A stretch of DNA of 64,000 bases from Ridgeia piscesae (lineage: Eukaryota > Annelida > Polychaeta > Sabellida > Siboglinidae). The position numbers and the translations under genes were made by a program. The stretch covers positions 30,001 through 94,000 of the forward strand of contig JAODUO010000644.1 in the NCBI GenBank assembly GCA_025642075.2, given 5' to 3'. Under the pieces are notes generated by a model. The model saw nothing but the letters and a program-made list of their open reading frames with translations, did no database searches and was not told the origin of the DNA. Below are positions 39,248 through 50,139 of the stretch, in pieces; position 1 is the first letter of the stretch; each line of letters starts with the position of its first letter.

Positions 39248-39989
39248 CAACGCGTCCATGAACACGCACCCCGACAACACGCTGACCCACTACATCACGC
39301 AACGTCTGAACTTGTCAGGTCAGTGGGAATGCGGTCTAGTGGAGATACTCTACCCGCACAGTTGGTACAACGTGAGAGAGCAGGATGCGTCGTTCGGGAT
39401 AGGGTTACGAAATACCGATGAAACCGAGGAGATCACTACGACGAGAACAAGGATCGAGGTCGGGTATTATCAAGGACCCCAAATTTTCGTCAAAACGATA
39501 AACAAAGCCCTTCTGCGTGCTTTGCCGGCTAACGTTGTGCGACTGAGCTACAGCGTCATCACGCACAAGATGACGTTGACGATGCTGTCGAACGTGGTAT
39601 TCCTCGGCGATATGAACACCACCATTCTAGGCTTTCGCGACAACCCGCTGATTGGTCCGAATGATGGCACCGACATCGTCAGGGAAGCCGATTCCGTTGT
39701 AGACATGTCGCGGGGGTTCGAATCGTTATACGTTTACACGGACGTTGTTGAACCTCGTGTCGTCGGCGACAGCCTCGTGCCGTTGCTACGCATCGTTCCG
39801 CTGAACGGTAGGCAGGGCGATACCGTGTCGAAGACCTACAAAAGACGCAGTACGTACCCGTACTGGTCAAAGAGTTTGGTACAATCGAGATTGATTATAA
39901 GAGACGACACCGGTCGACCAGTTCCAGTCGAACGTGGGAAGGTAGTCGTGACGCTGCATTTCAGAAGGATCAAGTCGAGGTTGTTTTGA
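39213..39989 (+). CDS. Polinton penton-like minor capsid protein
   Basis: Intact 258-residue frame starting MESPDFYLTLPSNASM. Family features: an N-terminal SPDFYLTLPSNAS segment, GQWECGLVEILYPHSWYN, and a long beta-rich body ending in a basic KVVVTLHFRR strand. This pattern matches the single jelly-roll minor capsid (penton) proteins of Polintons, which would occupy virion vertices. The start is chosen because it precedes the conserved N-terminus and is the first ATG after the upstream gene's main frame. The next gene begins 3 nt after the stop. It is one of two structural genes here with no break. Confidence 0.8.
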   Translation: MESPDFYLTLPSNASMNTHPDNTLTHYITQRLNLSGQWECGLVEILYPHSWYNVREQDASFGIGLRNTDETEEITTTRTRIEVGYYQGPQIFVKTINKALLRALPANVVRLSYSVITHKMTLTMLSNVVFLGDMNTTILGFRDNPLIGPNDGTDIVREADSVVDMSRGFESLYVYTDVVEPRVVGDSLVPLLRIVPLNGRQGDTVSKTYKRRSTYPYWSKSLVQSRLIIRDDTGRPVPVERGKVVVTLHFRRIKSRLF

Positions 39990-39992
39990 ATA

Positions 39993-40418
39993 ATGAGGGC
40001 CGGCAGCAGTGTGTACGAGGACTATTACACGCGGCAAGTCGGAGGTAACCTGCCGTTTTTCGTAGGCGCCAGAGTACAGCAAGGTCACGGGTTGGGAAAC
40101 TTGTTTGGAAGCCTTCTACGAAGCGCGATGCCTCTCATCAAAAGAGGCGCCTTAGCACTGGGAAAGCGAGCCCTAGCAACGGGCATGCGCGTGGCGGGCG
40201 ACGTGGCAGCAGGGCAGAACCTGAAACAGGCAGTAACACGACGTGCGAAAGAAGCGGGAGGCGAACTATTCGACGGTCTGCTGAAGACTAAACCACCGCC
40301 ACCGGGACGGAGACGGGTCAGCGCTATAAAACGATCGGGAAAGACGACGAGGTTCAGTACACCGAAACGACGCCGAAAAGAACGGGGCGCACCCACCGCA
40401 GACATATTCACAAACTAG
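39993..40418 (+). CDS. Polinton pX/pVI-like basic virion protein
   Basis: Intact 141-residue frame. The N-terminus has YEDYYTRQVGG, then a GxGLGNLFGSLLR-type amphipathic, glycine-rich segment (about residues 30-45), an alanine-rich helix, and a strongly basic C-terminus with PPPPGRRR, KRSGK and PKRRRKER clusters. Polinton and adenovirus-like minor proteins with a glycine/amphipathic start and basic tail are thought to act in membrane disruption or genome packaging. The gene sits between penton and major capsid genes, starting 3 nt after one and ending 4 nt before the other, which supports the call. Confidence 0.7.
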   Translation: MRAGSSVYEDYYTRQVGGNLPFFVGARVQQGHGLGNLFGSLLRSAMPLIKRGALALGKRALATGMRVAGDVAAGQNLKQAVTRRAKEAGGELFDGLLKTKPPPPGRRRVSAIKRSGKTTRFSTPKRRRKERGAPTADIFTN

Positions 40419-40422
40419 AAGA

Positions 40423-41707
40423 ATGGCATTCGTGCACCAGCAATCGTGCGAGGGTCTAAAGAGCGAACTGGACCTGTTGAGCGTGCCGACGACGCAGACC
40501 AGTATTGAAAGTGGTCAATGGGTGGAGCACCAACCGTTGACGGCTCTCGACGCGGGGGGTTCCCTCGAATTTCTCATACCGGGGCCGGGAGACGACTACC
40601 TGGACCTGTCGAGCGTCAGACTGTATGTTAGAGCGCGTGTGGTGAAGGGGAACGGTACGGATCTCGAAGATGCCAGCACAGCGGCTCCTGTCAACAACTG
40701 GCTGCACTCGCTGTTTTGTCAAGTCGACGTGTTGGTGACGCCGTCGACGAACACGTATCCCTACCGCGCCTACATAGAAACGCTTTTGAGTTACGGCGCC
40801 GAAGCCAAGTATACGCAGCTCCAGTGTGGTCTGTGACGTAAAGACACCACGGGATATATGGAGTCGGGGTCGGTGCCGACAACGAAGGATTGCAAAAGCG
40901 ACGCGAATACATCCTGAAGAGCCGCGAAGTCGAACTACTCGGGCGAGTACACGCGGATGTATTCACGCAAGACCGCTACCTGTTGAACGGGGTTGACGTT
41001 AAACTCCGTCTGGTACGAAGCAAGGATGCATTCTCGCTGATGGCTGACGGCGCCGACTCTGGTTTCAAGGTAAAATTGTTCGAGACATCCCTGCATGTGC
41101 GCAAGGCCAAACTGAACCCGTCCGTACAGCTCGGTCACATCAAAGCGTTGACGAAAGGCACGGCCAAGTATCCGCTGCGACGAACTGACTGCAAGGTGTT
41201 CTCCATCCCGCAGGCAACCATGTCTCATACTCACGAGAACGTCTACCTCGGCGTGCTGCCGAATCGGGTAGTATTGTGCTTCATCGATAATGACGCATAC
41301 AACGGATTATACAATAAAAACCTGTTCAATGCGAAGCACAACGACATAAACTTCCTCGCTCTCTATGTAGATGGTCGACAGGTTCCGAGCAAGCCACTGC
41401 AGCCGAACTTCACTGAAGGCGCCTATGTTACCTGGACCTATTCGCGTCGACAGGCAAGGCATTCGAAAACGATGGAAATGCCGTGACACGCGCGGACTAT
41501 GGCAACGGCAATGCCTTCTTCGGGTTCGATTTGTCACCAGACCTGTGCCCAGATGATGGTCACTTCAACATCGTGCGTAAAGGTAACCTACGCCTGGAAG
41601 TTCACTTCGCCGCGGCGCTTCCGCAGACGGTGAACGTCGTCGTGTACGGCGAGTTCGAAACGGTGCTGGAAATTGACAGAAACAGGAACGTTGTGTACGA
41701 CTACTGA
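40423..41707 (+). pseudogene. Polinton major capsid protein (double jelly-roll), broken
   Basis: The N-terminal frame (40423-40836) begins MAFVHQQSCEGLKSELDLLS with QTSIESGQWVEH, typical of Polinton major capsid proteins. It is interrupted by TGA at 40834-40836. The same frame continues for about ten codons, then a shift leads to the frame holding EYILKSREVELLGRVHADVF and DRYLLNGVDVKLRLV (to 41486). A second shift near 41430 leads to the C-terminal frame (FFGFDLSPDLC) ending with TGA at 41705-41707. So there is one nonsense codon and about two frameshifts. The intact family protein is a double jelly-roll that would form trimeric capsomers. Confidence 0.85.
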
Positions 41708-42138
41708 TGATGGATACGCAAGATATTGCGCGTCTACTAGCGGCCGATCCGTACACCAAGCATATCGTCGTCGGCGTGGTTGCTAAAGACAAACTACCGA
41801 AGAAGATCGTCACCTATCCATCTGCCTTTGTATGCAACACCGACGACGCGGACGAATCGGGCGAGCACTGGATATGCCTGTATGTGGACACAAACCAACG
41901 CGGCGAATACTTCGATTCGTACGGCCTGCCACCGCAACACGCGACCTTTTGAGCCTTCCTCCGCCGCAACTGCGATGACTGGACGTACAACGACCGAAGA
42001 CTACAGAGTGGACTGTCTAATGTCTGCGGTACATACTGCGTCGCTTACCTGATACACAGATGTCGGGGTGTGCCGCTAAAACTTTTCGGGAACCTGTTCG
42101 GGTCGGATTTTGTAAACAACCGATTGCCGTGTGTTTGA
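41707..42138 (+). pseudogene. Polinton adenain-like cysteine protease, one in-frame stop
   Basis: The ATG at 41707 overlaps the capsid stop by 1 nt. The frame shows the catalytic His in GEHWICLYVD and, past an in-frame TGA at 41950-41952, continues in the same frame to the catalytic Cys in CGTYCVAYLIHRC and a stop at 42136-42138. Only the TGA breaks it, with no shift. Length (about 143 codons) fits the Polinton/adenovirus maturation protease family (Ulp1-like C48/C5), which cleaves capsid precursors. Confidence 0.82.
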
Positions 42139-42437
42139 CTGGCTTAAAAGCATAATGTAGTTGTGCATGCTTTAGACAGAAGCGTGCTCGCGTGGTGTGT
42201 AGTTTGTAGATGGTTAACGGTAGAGAGGCATGGGTGTAGATTATTTATAGAATAAAATATAGGTGTGTCTCTTTAAAAAGAACATTCGTATACTCATGCA
42301 TACAAAATAAAACAAAACATGAAAACGCATCTTGGTGTTGTTTTGCCACGATTTTTATTGAGCGTATTACAAATAGCTTCACACACGACAGCAGGGAGAT
42401 GGTGTCTTGTCTTACATAACTACGATAATACGTCGGT
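42139..42437. other. Spacer between convergent protease and polymerase remnants
   Basis: No coding signal seen. It contains AATAAA-like sequences on the plus strand (AGAATAAAAT near 42250 and AAATAAAACA near 42306) that could end plus-strand transcripts. Confidence 0.4.
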
Positions 42438-42709
42438 TTAGACGAGAATAGGCGCCGTGCTGACTCCATCGTCGAGCACGCGGCGCTTCTGTAGAAGTAC
42501 GTCAGTGCAGCTCGTTCTTGGACGTACGTCAGCACGGTCGAGTCTTTCACTTGAAACCCCATGTGCCAGCCGCGGCCGTTCTGCCGACCCGTAAGCACGT
42601 CGAGAAAAGCGCCCTTGTTAATTTCGTTCTGACGTTTATTCAGACCCTTTGTGCTATACTTATCAGCAGAACCGAAGCAGTAATACGTTTTGCTACAGAG
42701 AGCGATCAT
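42438..42709 (-). pseudogene. C-terminal fragment of Polinton protein-primed DNA polymerase B
   Basis: The minus frame from 42709 reads ALCSKTYYCFG, then KYSTKGLNKRQN, FLDVL, GFQVKDSTVLTYVQE and ALTYFY. This is the tail of Polinton polymerase B, comparable to the conserved (R/C)-S/P-K-x-Y and KG motifs near the end of viral and organellar family B polymerases. A one-base shift after TYFY moves the last codons (LDDGVST) to another frame, which ends at 42438-42440. The palm and exonuclease domains are absent: a TAA directly precedes the first ATG and unrelated repeated sequence lies upstream. The minus orientation opposite the capsid genes is common in Polintons. Confidence 0.72.
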
Positions 42710-43175
42710 TTACAACGAGAAAACAGTCGCTGCAACTTCGGCGCGGTTTAGCCGTTGTTGCGACGCGGCAGCGAAAACACGATTCGCATTGCCCCGTCTT
42801 TATACTTTCGCAACTGCCCACAATTACACTTGGCGCTGGGCAATTATGAGTTGATCATTTAATCAGCACTTATTAAACCCAAGCGGTGTTGGTTGACAAC
42901 AACTATAGCATATTATGCGATACAAATCTTTACGGTCATATCACGTTGAAGAGGCTGATTCTCGTTCGATCACTGCAGACAAGAAACGACGAGCGCGGTT
43001 TGTTCTTGAATACGAGTGACGGTCTGAAAATGATGTCACTTGTCTAAACGAACAGGTCCAATTCAATGAACAAAACTACACACAATCATTGTTACAGATA
43101 AAAATCATCAATTGTCATCTAAGTTGTCACAGTGTACTGCACGCTCCTGACTACACCTCGACGTCGTTTAAAGTG
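42710..43175. repeat. Direct-repeat block, copy 1
   Basis: About 465 bp that recurs, diverged, at 43442-43955. Shared runs include TTCGGCGCGGTTT, GACGCGGCAGCGAAAACAC, GTTGGTTGACAACAA, ACGGTCATATCA and CATTGTTACAGATAAAAATCA. It directly abuts the polymerase B fragment. A minus-strand TATAAAG (42804-42798) lies in it. No coding sense. Confidence 0.8.
42798..42804 (-). promoter_or_regulatory. Candidate TATA box in repeat block
   Basis: The minus strand reads AGTATAAAGACGG about 90 nt upstream of the polymerase-fragment ATG. In the second block copy the motif is altered (plus strand CTTCATACAT). Weak, motif-only support. Confidence 0.3.
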
Positions 43176-43441
43176 ACAATTCTGTCATGCCAGCATTTCT
43201 AAGTAGAAAATGAACTGATCTTTCATAAAGCAGCGAGTACATATAGACGTTACAGCATTTTTGCGTGGTGTTGCACATGTCATGGGACAGGGTAGGCACG
43301 ACCATAACGCAATACGTTTAATGGTACACATGGAGTGATATTGTATGCATTTGATAAAATAATGTAACAATAAAGGGTGAGCATTGTGAAAAGAAATGCA
43401 AAAATGAACTTAATTTCGATAAGTAAGTAATAGAGATGTTA
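43176..43441. other. Spacer between the two repeat blocks
   Basis: AT-rich sequence without recognised content. Confidence 0.4.
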
Positions 43442-43955
43442 GAACGAGAAAACTATCGGTGACACTTCGGCGCGGTTTTAGCCATTGTTCCGACGCGGCA
43501 GCGAAAACACAGTTCGCATTGCTCCGTCTTCATACATGCCAAACTGCCCACGATTACTCTATCGCGCTTCAAAATTATGAGCAGTCATCATTTTAAGAAT
43601 CTACGTGAAATTTCCTTTCTAGAACTGGTAAAATCCTTTTACCGGCAAAACGTTGTTGGTTGACAACAAATATTGCATACTATGCTACGCAAATATCTAC
43701 GGTCATATCATTTTGAAGAGACGGGTTGTCGTCCAATCGCTGCACACAAGAAACGGCGAGCGCGGTTAGGAATGGAATAACAGTGACAGTCTGAAATGAT
43801 ATCCGTTTGTAAAGTGGTCACTTGTCTACACGAACAGCCCCAATTCAATGAACAGAATTACATACAATCATTGTTACAGATAAAAATCAACAATTGTCAA
43901 CTTAGTTGACATAGTGTACTGCATGCGCCTGACGACACCTCGTCGTTGATAAGAG
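43442..43955. repeat. Direct-repeat block, copy 2
   Basis: Diverged second copy of 42710-43175 in the same orientation, with extra sequence near 43600-43650. Start-to-start distance is about 730 bp. It may be a duplicated end of the Polinton or an independent element. Confidence 0.8.
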
Positions 43956-44745
43956 TGACACCCACTCAACCAAAGTCTACTGTCAACACGTGTGCGCACT
44001 GGACATCAACTTCGGTGTCGAAGCACCGTCGGACAGAATTATTCTATCGACTACTAGTGTCGTCCTGACCAGATGTGAGTCTACTTTGCAACAGGGGAGA
44101 CATCCACTTGGGCACGCTTTGCCGAAACAAATGCCCAACATTATGTAGGCCAATAAACCTAATTCGGTGGACGCGTTCCAAAAACTGCGACGCAGATATA
44201 GACAAAGTTGAATGTGAACAGATATTCAGGACTTGTCATCGGCCACGTTCACCTGCGTCATACATAAGAAATGCTATTTTGGTATAGCACAGTCCTTGGT
44301 TATTATTAAATATTGCTCGATTCGTTGATTTTGTGGTGACAACGTGTAGGCCTAATTATATTCGAGGTTGCAAATGTATGAGGGAATATTAACGGTTTCC
44401 TCGTACATTGTCTGCACCTCGGGCGCCCAACTTTCATAGATTGATCAACGAGCCCGTGGATGTAACTTAGCGCTACCATGCCTCGATATGTGTTTAAAAT
44501 AATAATCTTTTGTTAAGATAAATCAGTTGTTCGGAACGTAAAACGTAACATGTAACACATAGCTTAACAATCACGTGAAATACCGGCCATGCATCACTAG
44601 CGTAGCAATATGAAGTAGACGCTGACTCAGTAAAGATTATATTAACGTCAGGTCAATAGTATGGTAATAGGAATATTATAATGACAATTTGGCAACATCA
44701 CTATCAACTAAGTAAGCGGTTATAAGACGTAAGACGCGTTTACGA
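43956..44745. other. No gene seen
   Basis: Unique sequence with small open frames. A 70-codon frame at 44075-44287 is cysteine-containing, but I do not recognise it. Confidence 0.4.
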
Positions 44746-44746
44746 A

Positions 44747-45157
44747 GTGCCTGTTTCAAATACTCACGAAACAACGAGTGACTTAAGTGCTGCTAACATA
44801 AAAGAAAACATCGCGCAACTACTGCGGAAGGCGAAAACCTTGACACCAACCATCACGGTGAGCAGCGTACTGCCGTCGAAGCGTCGAGCCAATCCAGAAC
44901 GACGGGCGGACGTCAACATGAAAATGAAGGAAGCGTGCAACGAAGTCGACGTCAAATTTGTCGACAACGACGCAAATTTCACATTCCGGAATGGGGCTGC
45001 TGACGACGCAGCTTTCCAGAGAGACGGGCTGCATCTATCTGAGAGCGGAGTTGGCAGATTGCTGTTGAATCTGTCTCTCCCAGAACAGCCACCGAAACAT
45101 AACAAACGCCAACATCAACAACAACATCGACACATGTCAAACGCAACGAACCAATAA
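44747..45157 (+). pseudogene. LINE ORF1 fragment, SGNH-hydrolase C-terminus
   Basis: The open frame reads DLSAANIKENIAQLLRKAK, ITVSSVLPSKR (block with the family's Pro-containing loop), FVDNDANFTFRNG, and DGLHLSESGVGRLLLNL, where D-x-x-H supplies the catalytic Asp and His of SGNH esterases. The N-terminal part with the nucleophile Ser is absent, so it is a fragment. The tail is Gln/His-rich. Confidence 0.62.
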
Positions 45158-45166
45158 TCAATAATA

Positions 45167-46285
45167 ATGTTTGAATCAATAATAATGAAATGGGTGGATG
45201 AAACAATTGAAGGTGAAATTGATGCTAAGCAATTTGGGGGAATTAGCGGAACGTCCACAACAGACGTTCTTGTCGAACTGGTTCATATGTGGTATAAGGC
45301 GACAGATAAAGCGTTTGATCTTATTAATCATCATTTATTGCTAGATAAGCTACAGTCGTATGGGTTGCCCGCACATATTTTAAGATGGATGGCAACATTT
45401 CTATTAGACAGAGCTCAACGAGTATAAATAGGAAATGAATATTCCCATTCTGGTCATCCCAATGGGGGAGTACCGCAAGGGACATTGTCTGGACCTAAAT
45501 GTTTCCTTGTTTACATAAATGATTTAAGAACGACTGTTCCATTATATAAGTATGTAGACGACAGTATGTTATTTGAAAAATGCGACAGAAATGATGTATC
45601 TGTTATACAAGAGTCGATTGATATTGCTGCTAGATGGACAGAACAGAATGACATGAAAATTAATTCGGAAAAATCAAAAGAAATAATCATTAGTTTTGCA
45701 CAAGATGGCAATTTCAGAAGCACTATCCCGAATATAAAGATTGATGGGAGGGATATAGCACAAGTTTGCCATGCCAAACTATTAGGTGTGACCATTTCTC
45801 AGGATCTGACATGGAACAAACACGTGGATAATATTGTGAAAAAGGCTGGTAAACGCTTGTACATGTTATATCAATTAAAGCGTGCAGGGATTACACAGAA
45901 AGATCTGGTCAGTGTATATGTTAGCGTGGTGAGACCAGTTCTAGAATATGCATGTCCTGTATGGCACACTAACTTGCCCCAATATTTGTCTGACAATATT
46001 AAAGTTATACAAAAAAGGGCACTAAAATGTATTTTTCCTGGATTGGGTTACGCGGAAATACTTAGACGTGTTAACCTGGATACGTTGAATGTAAGACGGG
46101 ACAGCATTTGTCAAAAATATTTTGATAAAATTAAAGTTGGCACACACAGATTAAATTATCTGCTGCCTGACAAAAGACATATCGAATATAATATTAGACA
46201 ACAAAATGTGTACCCGTTACCAGTTACTAGAACGAATAGATTCCGTAACTCCTTTATACCGTGGGCTTTATACAACTGTCAGTAA
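45167..46285 (+). pseudogene. LINE reverse transcriptase, broken
   Basis: The first frame (45167-45427) has QFGGISGTSTTDVLVELVHMW and FDLINHHLLLDKLQ, but about 14 codons that normally hold the first catalytic Asp region are deleted before KAFDLINH. A TAA at 45425-45427 stops it, though the same frame goes on through GGVPQGTLSGPKCFLVYIND, the catalytic YVDD (about 45553), KLLGVTISQDLTWNKHVDNI and a conserved C-terminus NRFRNSFIPWALYNCQ to the stop at 46283-46285. One deletion and one nonsense codon inactivate an otherwise well-kept copy, so the insertion is fairly young. Confidence 0.85.
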
Positions 46286-46430
46286 AAAGGCTATTAATAC
46301 GGTATGATTTGCGATATCAAATGTATTTCTATTGTATCTGTATGATGTTTTGATGAGTTAATTGTAACCTATTGTAATGTCAATCCAACTCAGTTGAGTT
46401 GCTAATAAAACTTGTGTTATTATTATTAGT

Positions 46431-46716
46431 ATCGATAGCATGGATTTCACATTCTTCCCGTTCTTCGTTATGTTTAACATACAACGGGTGTTTAGGTGAC
46501 GATGTTGTGCCTTCTCTAACACAACCGCGAAAGGAGATGTTTACTAATAATTACAATGACCAAATTCCCGCTTATTATCTTGTTGAATAAGTGTTGACGG
46601 TGTCATTGTTTCCACTTCCATGGGCCCAGTTTGGTTTCGCTGTAATCATGGTGACCATAACTATATTTCTAGTACAACGTAATATCCGTGTGGTGCTCTT
46701 GCCTTAGGTTGTCGCA
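46431..46716. other. No gene seen
   Basis: Unique sequence after the LINE tail. A 63-codon frame (46399-46590) starts inside the LINE tail and is not credible. Confidence 0.4.
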
Positions 46717-46798
46717 ATGTTGGTCAATATTTTCATCCTGCAACTTGTGCTGATTGCCGAGTTTTCTTTCCTCGTCGACAGGAGAGTCTACTACACTG
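46717..46798 (+). CDS. Possible first exon encoding a signal peptide
   Basis: The ATG at 46717 opens 27 codons (MLVNIFILQLVLIAEFSFLV then DRRVYYT), a typical hydrophobic signal sequence, ending in phase 1 at a strong donor G|GTGAGT. This is the usual arrangement of a first exon of a secreted protein. No downstream exon was identified in the window, so the gene is unproven. Confidence 0.35.
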
Positions 46799-49210
46799 GT
46801 GAGTGCGAGCCGCCATACAGTTCGTATCGATACTTTCGCTTTGCTTGAAAGGTATGTTTAATCATTTAGCTGACCTATGCAGATTATTTTCAAAGTTGAG
46901 CACCTAAATGTAGATGGTTGAAATTGGTGGTGCATAAAGGTTGAAAAACGAGGAAATGTTGATTGATAAGTATTATTCTTATGTGAAAATTATTCATAAA
47001 GTATTACTATGCATAATTATATTGGGTAGTAGTTTTGGTAAAAGTGTGTTAGTTAACAGTATTTTTGAGCAGATGTTTATTTTTAAATGTTTAAAAGAAT
47101 GTGCCAAAATAAAAATAAATTAAGGTAATTTTACAAGTCTCATTTTTATGACAAATTCCATTTTATGTGTTTACAAGTTAATATTTAATTCCATCTATTA
47201 TTATAAGAAGTGCAGCCAGCAGATCTAAGACAAAAAATTATGTTTTTGTATAAACAAACGTAATGTTATAAAATCGCAGTTATGTATCAAACTAACTGCT
47301 ATGTAGTGATATTTGAATGGTTTTTAGGTTAGGCTGGATTCCACGCAGATATGCTCGTCACTGTGCAGCATTGAGTGGGGTACGAACTGTGCGCAGCCTC
47401 GTGAACAACTATGCTGCCCTGCTCTCTGCATGTCCTGGTGTGAGATACCAATCTGTTTTTATTTATATACATTATAGTGAAACATTTGGTCATAAAATAT
47501 GCGCTATAAGGGTCATATTATGCCACCTGAACGTTTCCTGGCCAGCCTACTGAAATAGTCGGTCATTGGCTGTTAATGTTACGCAACTGAAAGTTCCAAA
47601 TGTCTTTGCAATTATATAAATATTATTTATATATTTCAGCGACCAAATGTTTCACCTAAATACTGAAACATTCAGTTATCCATTTCTGCTCGTGTGCATA
47701 TGAATTATGTGCCAACGAAATATTTCAATGACAAAATGTTTTGTTAAAACCGTTCACTGTGCTTTATTTGTTCTATAGCTTCCTTCTTTTGAAATAACTT
47801 TTGTTTTTATGTATTGTTCATAGAAGAGGGTATATATTTATTAATTTATTGCCGACTTGTCGACACATTTCACATTTCAGATTGCTGCAACACTGCTCAT
47901 CCAAACAAAGCAAGTATGCGAGACCACAAGGCAAATAGCCTTGTATACAACTGAAACATTGTATCTGCTATCTGACAATTTAAGGAAATTGTTATCTTTG
48001 TAATACAATACTTAAGATAACTTATATAATTATACATAGATATGTGTATTTACAAGATATGGCCGTTGTTGATTAGTTTAAATCAGTGCAGTATGTATTA
48101 CTAGCACCTGGATTGTAATGCTTATAATGTGAATGATAAATGTCGGCCTACTAATTGTCCTATCGCTACAGTGCTACAGCGTATGTATTTAGCCACTTAG
48201 CCAAATTACGCTTAATGGAGATTGGCTAGGCAATTCACTGACACGATAATCTGCGAACTTATGTACCAGTGTCTCAATTACCATAGCGGAGATGTATTCT
48301 AATCAACTTATCGGAAAGCTCAAACTATGCCGATGTAAATTACAAAACAACCGCGATAAAAGGCATACGAAACACAAAGAGTTGACAACTGTCCCAGACA
48401 AATGTTTCACCCGCTGTAGGATAACAGTGGTGGCGAGTTGTCGATGTCTAATGATAATGTCAAACAAGGCACGTTTAAAAGCACGATCATCCAAACTTAT
48501 GGCGGGGAAGGGTTTCCGGAAATGACCTAAGCCAACAGCCAAACTGCGCGCGCGCCTATAATACGGGCCAGTGTGCGTGCGAGTGTGCGTGCGAGTGTGC
48601 GTGTGCAAATATCAACGAAAACATTCACGGGAAATTACGTTTTTGTCACTTAATGCAGCATACTGAACACGACTCGGCCGGCGTTGTTTGGGAACTGCTC
48701 AATTTCAGTTGAGATAATGTCGCAATCATGAATAAGGAATATGAACCAGGAGGACGCGGAGTTTATTTACTCGGAGATAGCCGAATTAGTTAATCACCCT
48801 TTAGATAATGTCACCATAATAACTCAACGACCGTAATCATTGTTAGTATGAATTACTGTGATTGCCACCCACGTCGTAATGAAATATATTGTAACTCGCA
48901 AATACACGTGTCCCATTTCAGGAAACTATTTAGCCGAAAGTCCTCTATGAGCATGGTGGCTAGATATTGTCAGTTCGAAGGTCTGAATAGCATATCGATT
49001 GTTTTTTTTTAAATACACCTCACTGTTGGAGAAATTACCGGATCGGTTGCGCTGCTATAAAATGAATATAGAAGCAAGTTCGTACACTATACGCGCTGTG
49101 CGTCTTCGTGCGTGTGCGTGTACACGTAGGCCTACATGTAAGTGCTTGCATGCACGTGTTTGTGCTTAATTACTTTTTAATTATTTTCAGTTAATTAATT
49201 TAATACCTGT
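46799..49210. other. AT-rich region without supported genes
   Basis: Nothing firm. At 47329-47440 a plus-strand stretch LGWIPRRYARHCAALSG is bracketed by TTTTTAG and CTGGTGTGA and could be an exon, but I do not recognise it. A short GTGCGTGCGA repeat lies at 48570-48605. Confidence 0.35.
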
Positions 49211-49213
49211 TTT

Positions 49214-49440
49214 ATATTAATTAATGAATTAATGAATTAATGAATTAATGAATTAATGAATTAATGAATTAATGAATTAATGAATTAATGAATTAATGAA
49301 TTAATGAATTAATGAATTAATGAATTAATGAATTAATGAATTAATGAATTAATGAATTAATGTTAATGAATGAATTAATGTTAATTAATGAATTAATGTT
49401 AATTAATGAATTCAGGAATTAATGAATTAATGTTAATTAA
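49214..49440. repeat. (TTAATGAA)n octanucleotide repeat
   Basis: About 18 near-perfect TTAATGAA units to about 49360, then degenerate TTAATGTTAATTAATG units. Further AT-rich TTAATTAAT sequence continues to about 49550. Confidence 0.93.
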
Positions 49441-49689
49441 TATTTTAAATTTTAATTAATATTTTTTTAATTAATAACTTTTTAATTAATATTTTTAAAG
49501 TAATTAATAATTATTTTATAATTTTAATTAATAATTTTTATTTCATGATTTATTAATCTAAATTTTCTGCAAATAAAAAAATATATATATATATTTAAAC
49601 AAGTAATCAATTTATATGTTTTTATTCAGTTTCGGTTCATCCTGAAACACAAGCAGGCGGGCCAGTATAGTTCAAGGATCGGTGGAATG

Positions 49690-49697
49690 TGACGTCA
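49690..49697. promoter_or_regulatory. CRE palindrome TGACGTCA
   Basis: A perfect CREB/ATF consensus in otherwise unannotated sequence. Functional status unknown; chance occurrence is possible. Confidence 0.25.
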
Positions 49698-49747
49698 TGG
49701 CTGACAAAAGCAACATGGGGGGGCTTATCGACACCATATATACTACT

Positions 49748-49886
49748 GTGGCTGTGTCAACATCTGTACTGACAGTAGGGGATAGGTGGCTGTGTCGACA
49801 TCTGTACTGACAGTAGGGGATAGGTGGCTGTGTCAACACCTGAACTTACAGTAGGGGATAGGTGGCTGTGTCAACACCTATATTCC
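49748..49886. repeat. Tandem repeat of about 45 bp, 3 copies
   Basis: Units contain GTGGCTGTGTCAACA, CTGTACTGACAG and TAGGGGATAGG, with a fourth partial copy. Copies differ at a few bases. Confidence 0.8.
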
Positions 49887-50032
49887 ACAAATCAGTACGT
49901 GACTGATGGGTCGAAACGTGGTACGTTTCAAAAGATATGCTCCAAAGTAAGTTAATTTCTTACAACGTAATCACACCATTCTTAGTAGCAAACACAAAAC
50001 AGTGTTTGCATTTTCATAATCTATATATAGGT

Positions 50033-50139
<107 letters not shown>

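Larger units (their letters stand above)
44747..46430 (+). mobile_element. CR1-like non-LTR retrotransposon, internally deleted
   Basis: Contains a C-terminal SGNH (esterase) fragment of an ORF1-type protein, then, within 10 bp, the second half of a reverse transcriptase, and a 3' end with AATAAA near 46404 and a short TTATTATTATT tail at 46418-46428. The endonuclease and N-terminal reverse transcriptase are missing between the two parts. Esterase-bearing ORF1 and short microsatellite tails are known from the CR1/L2 group. Confidence 0.72.

Noticed and set aside
47329..47440. Possible plus-strand exon (LGWIPRRYARHCAALSG...)
   Set aside because: Splice-like borders are present, but there is no recognised domain, no partner exon and the frame runs on past the donor; noted only in the regional entry.
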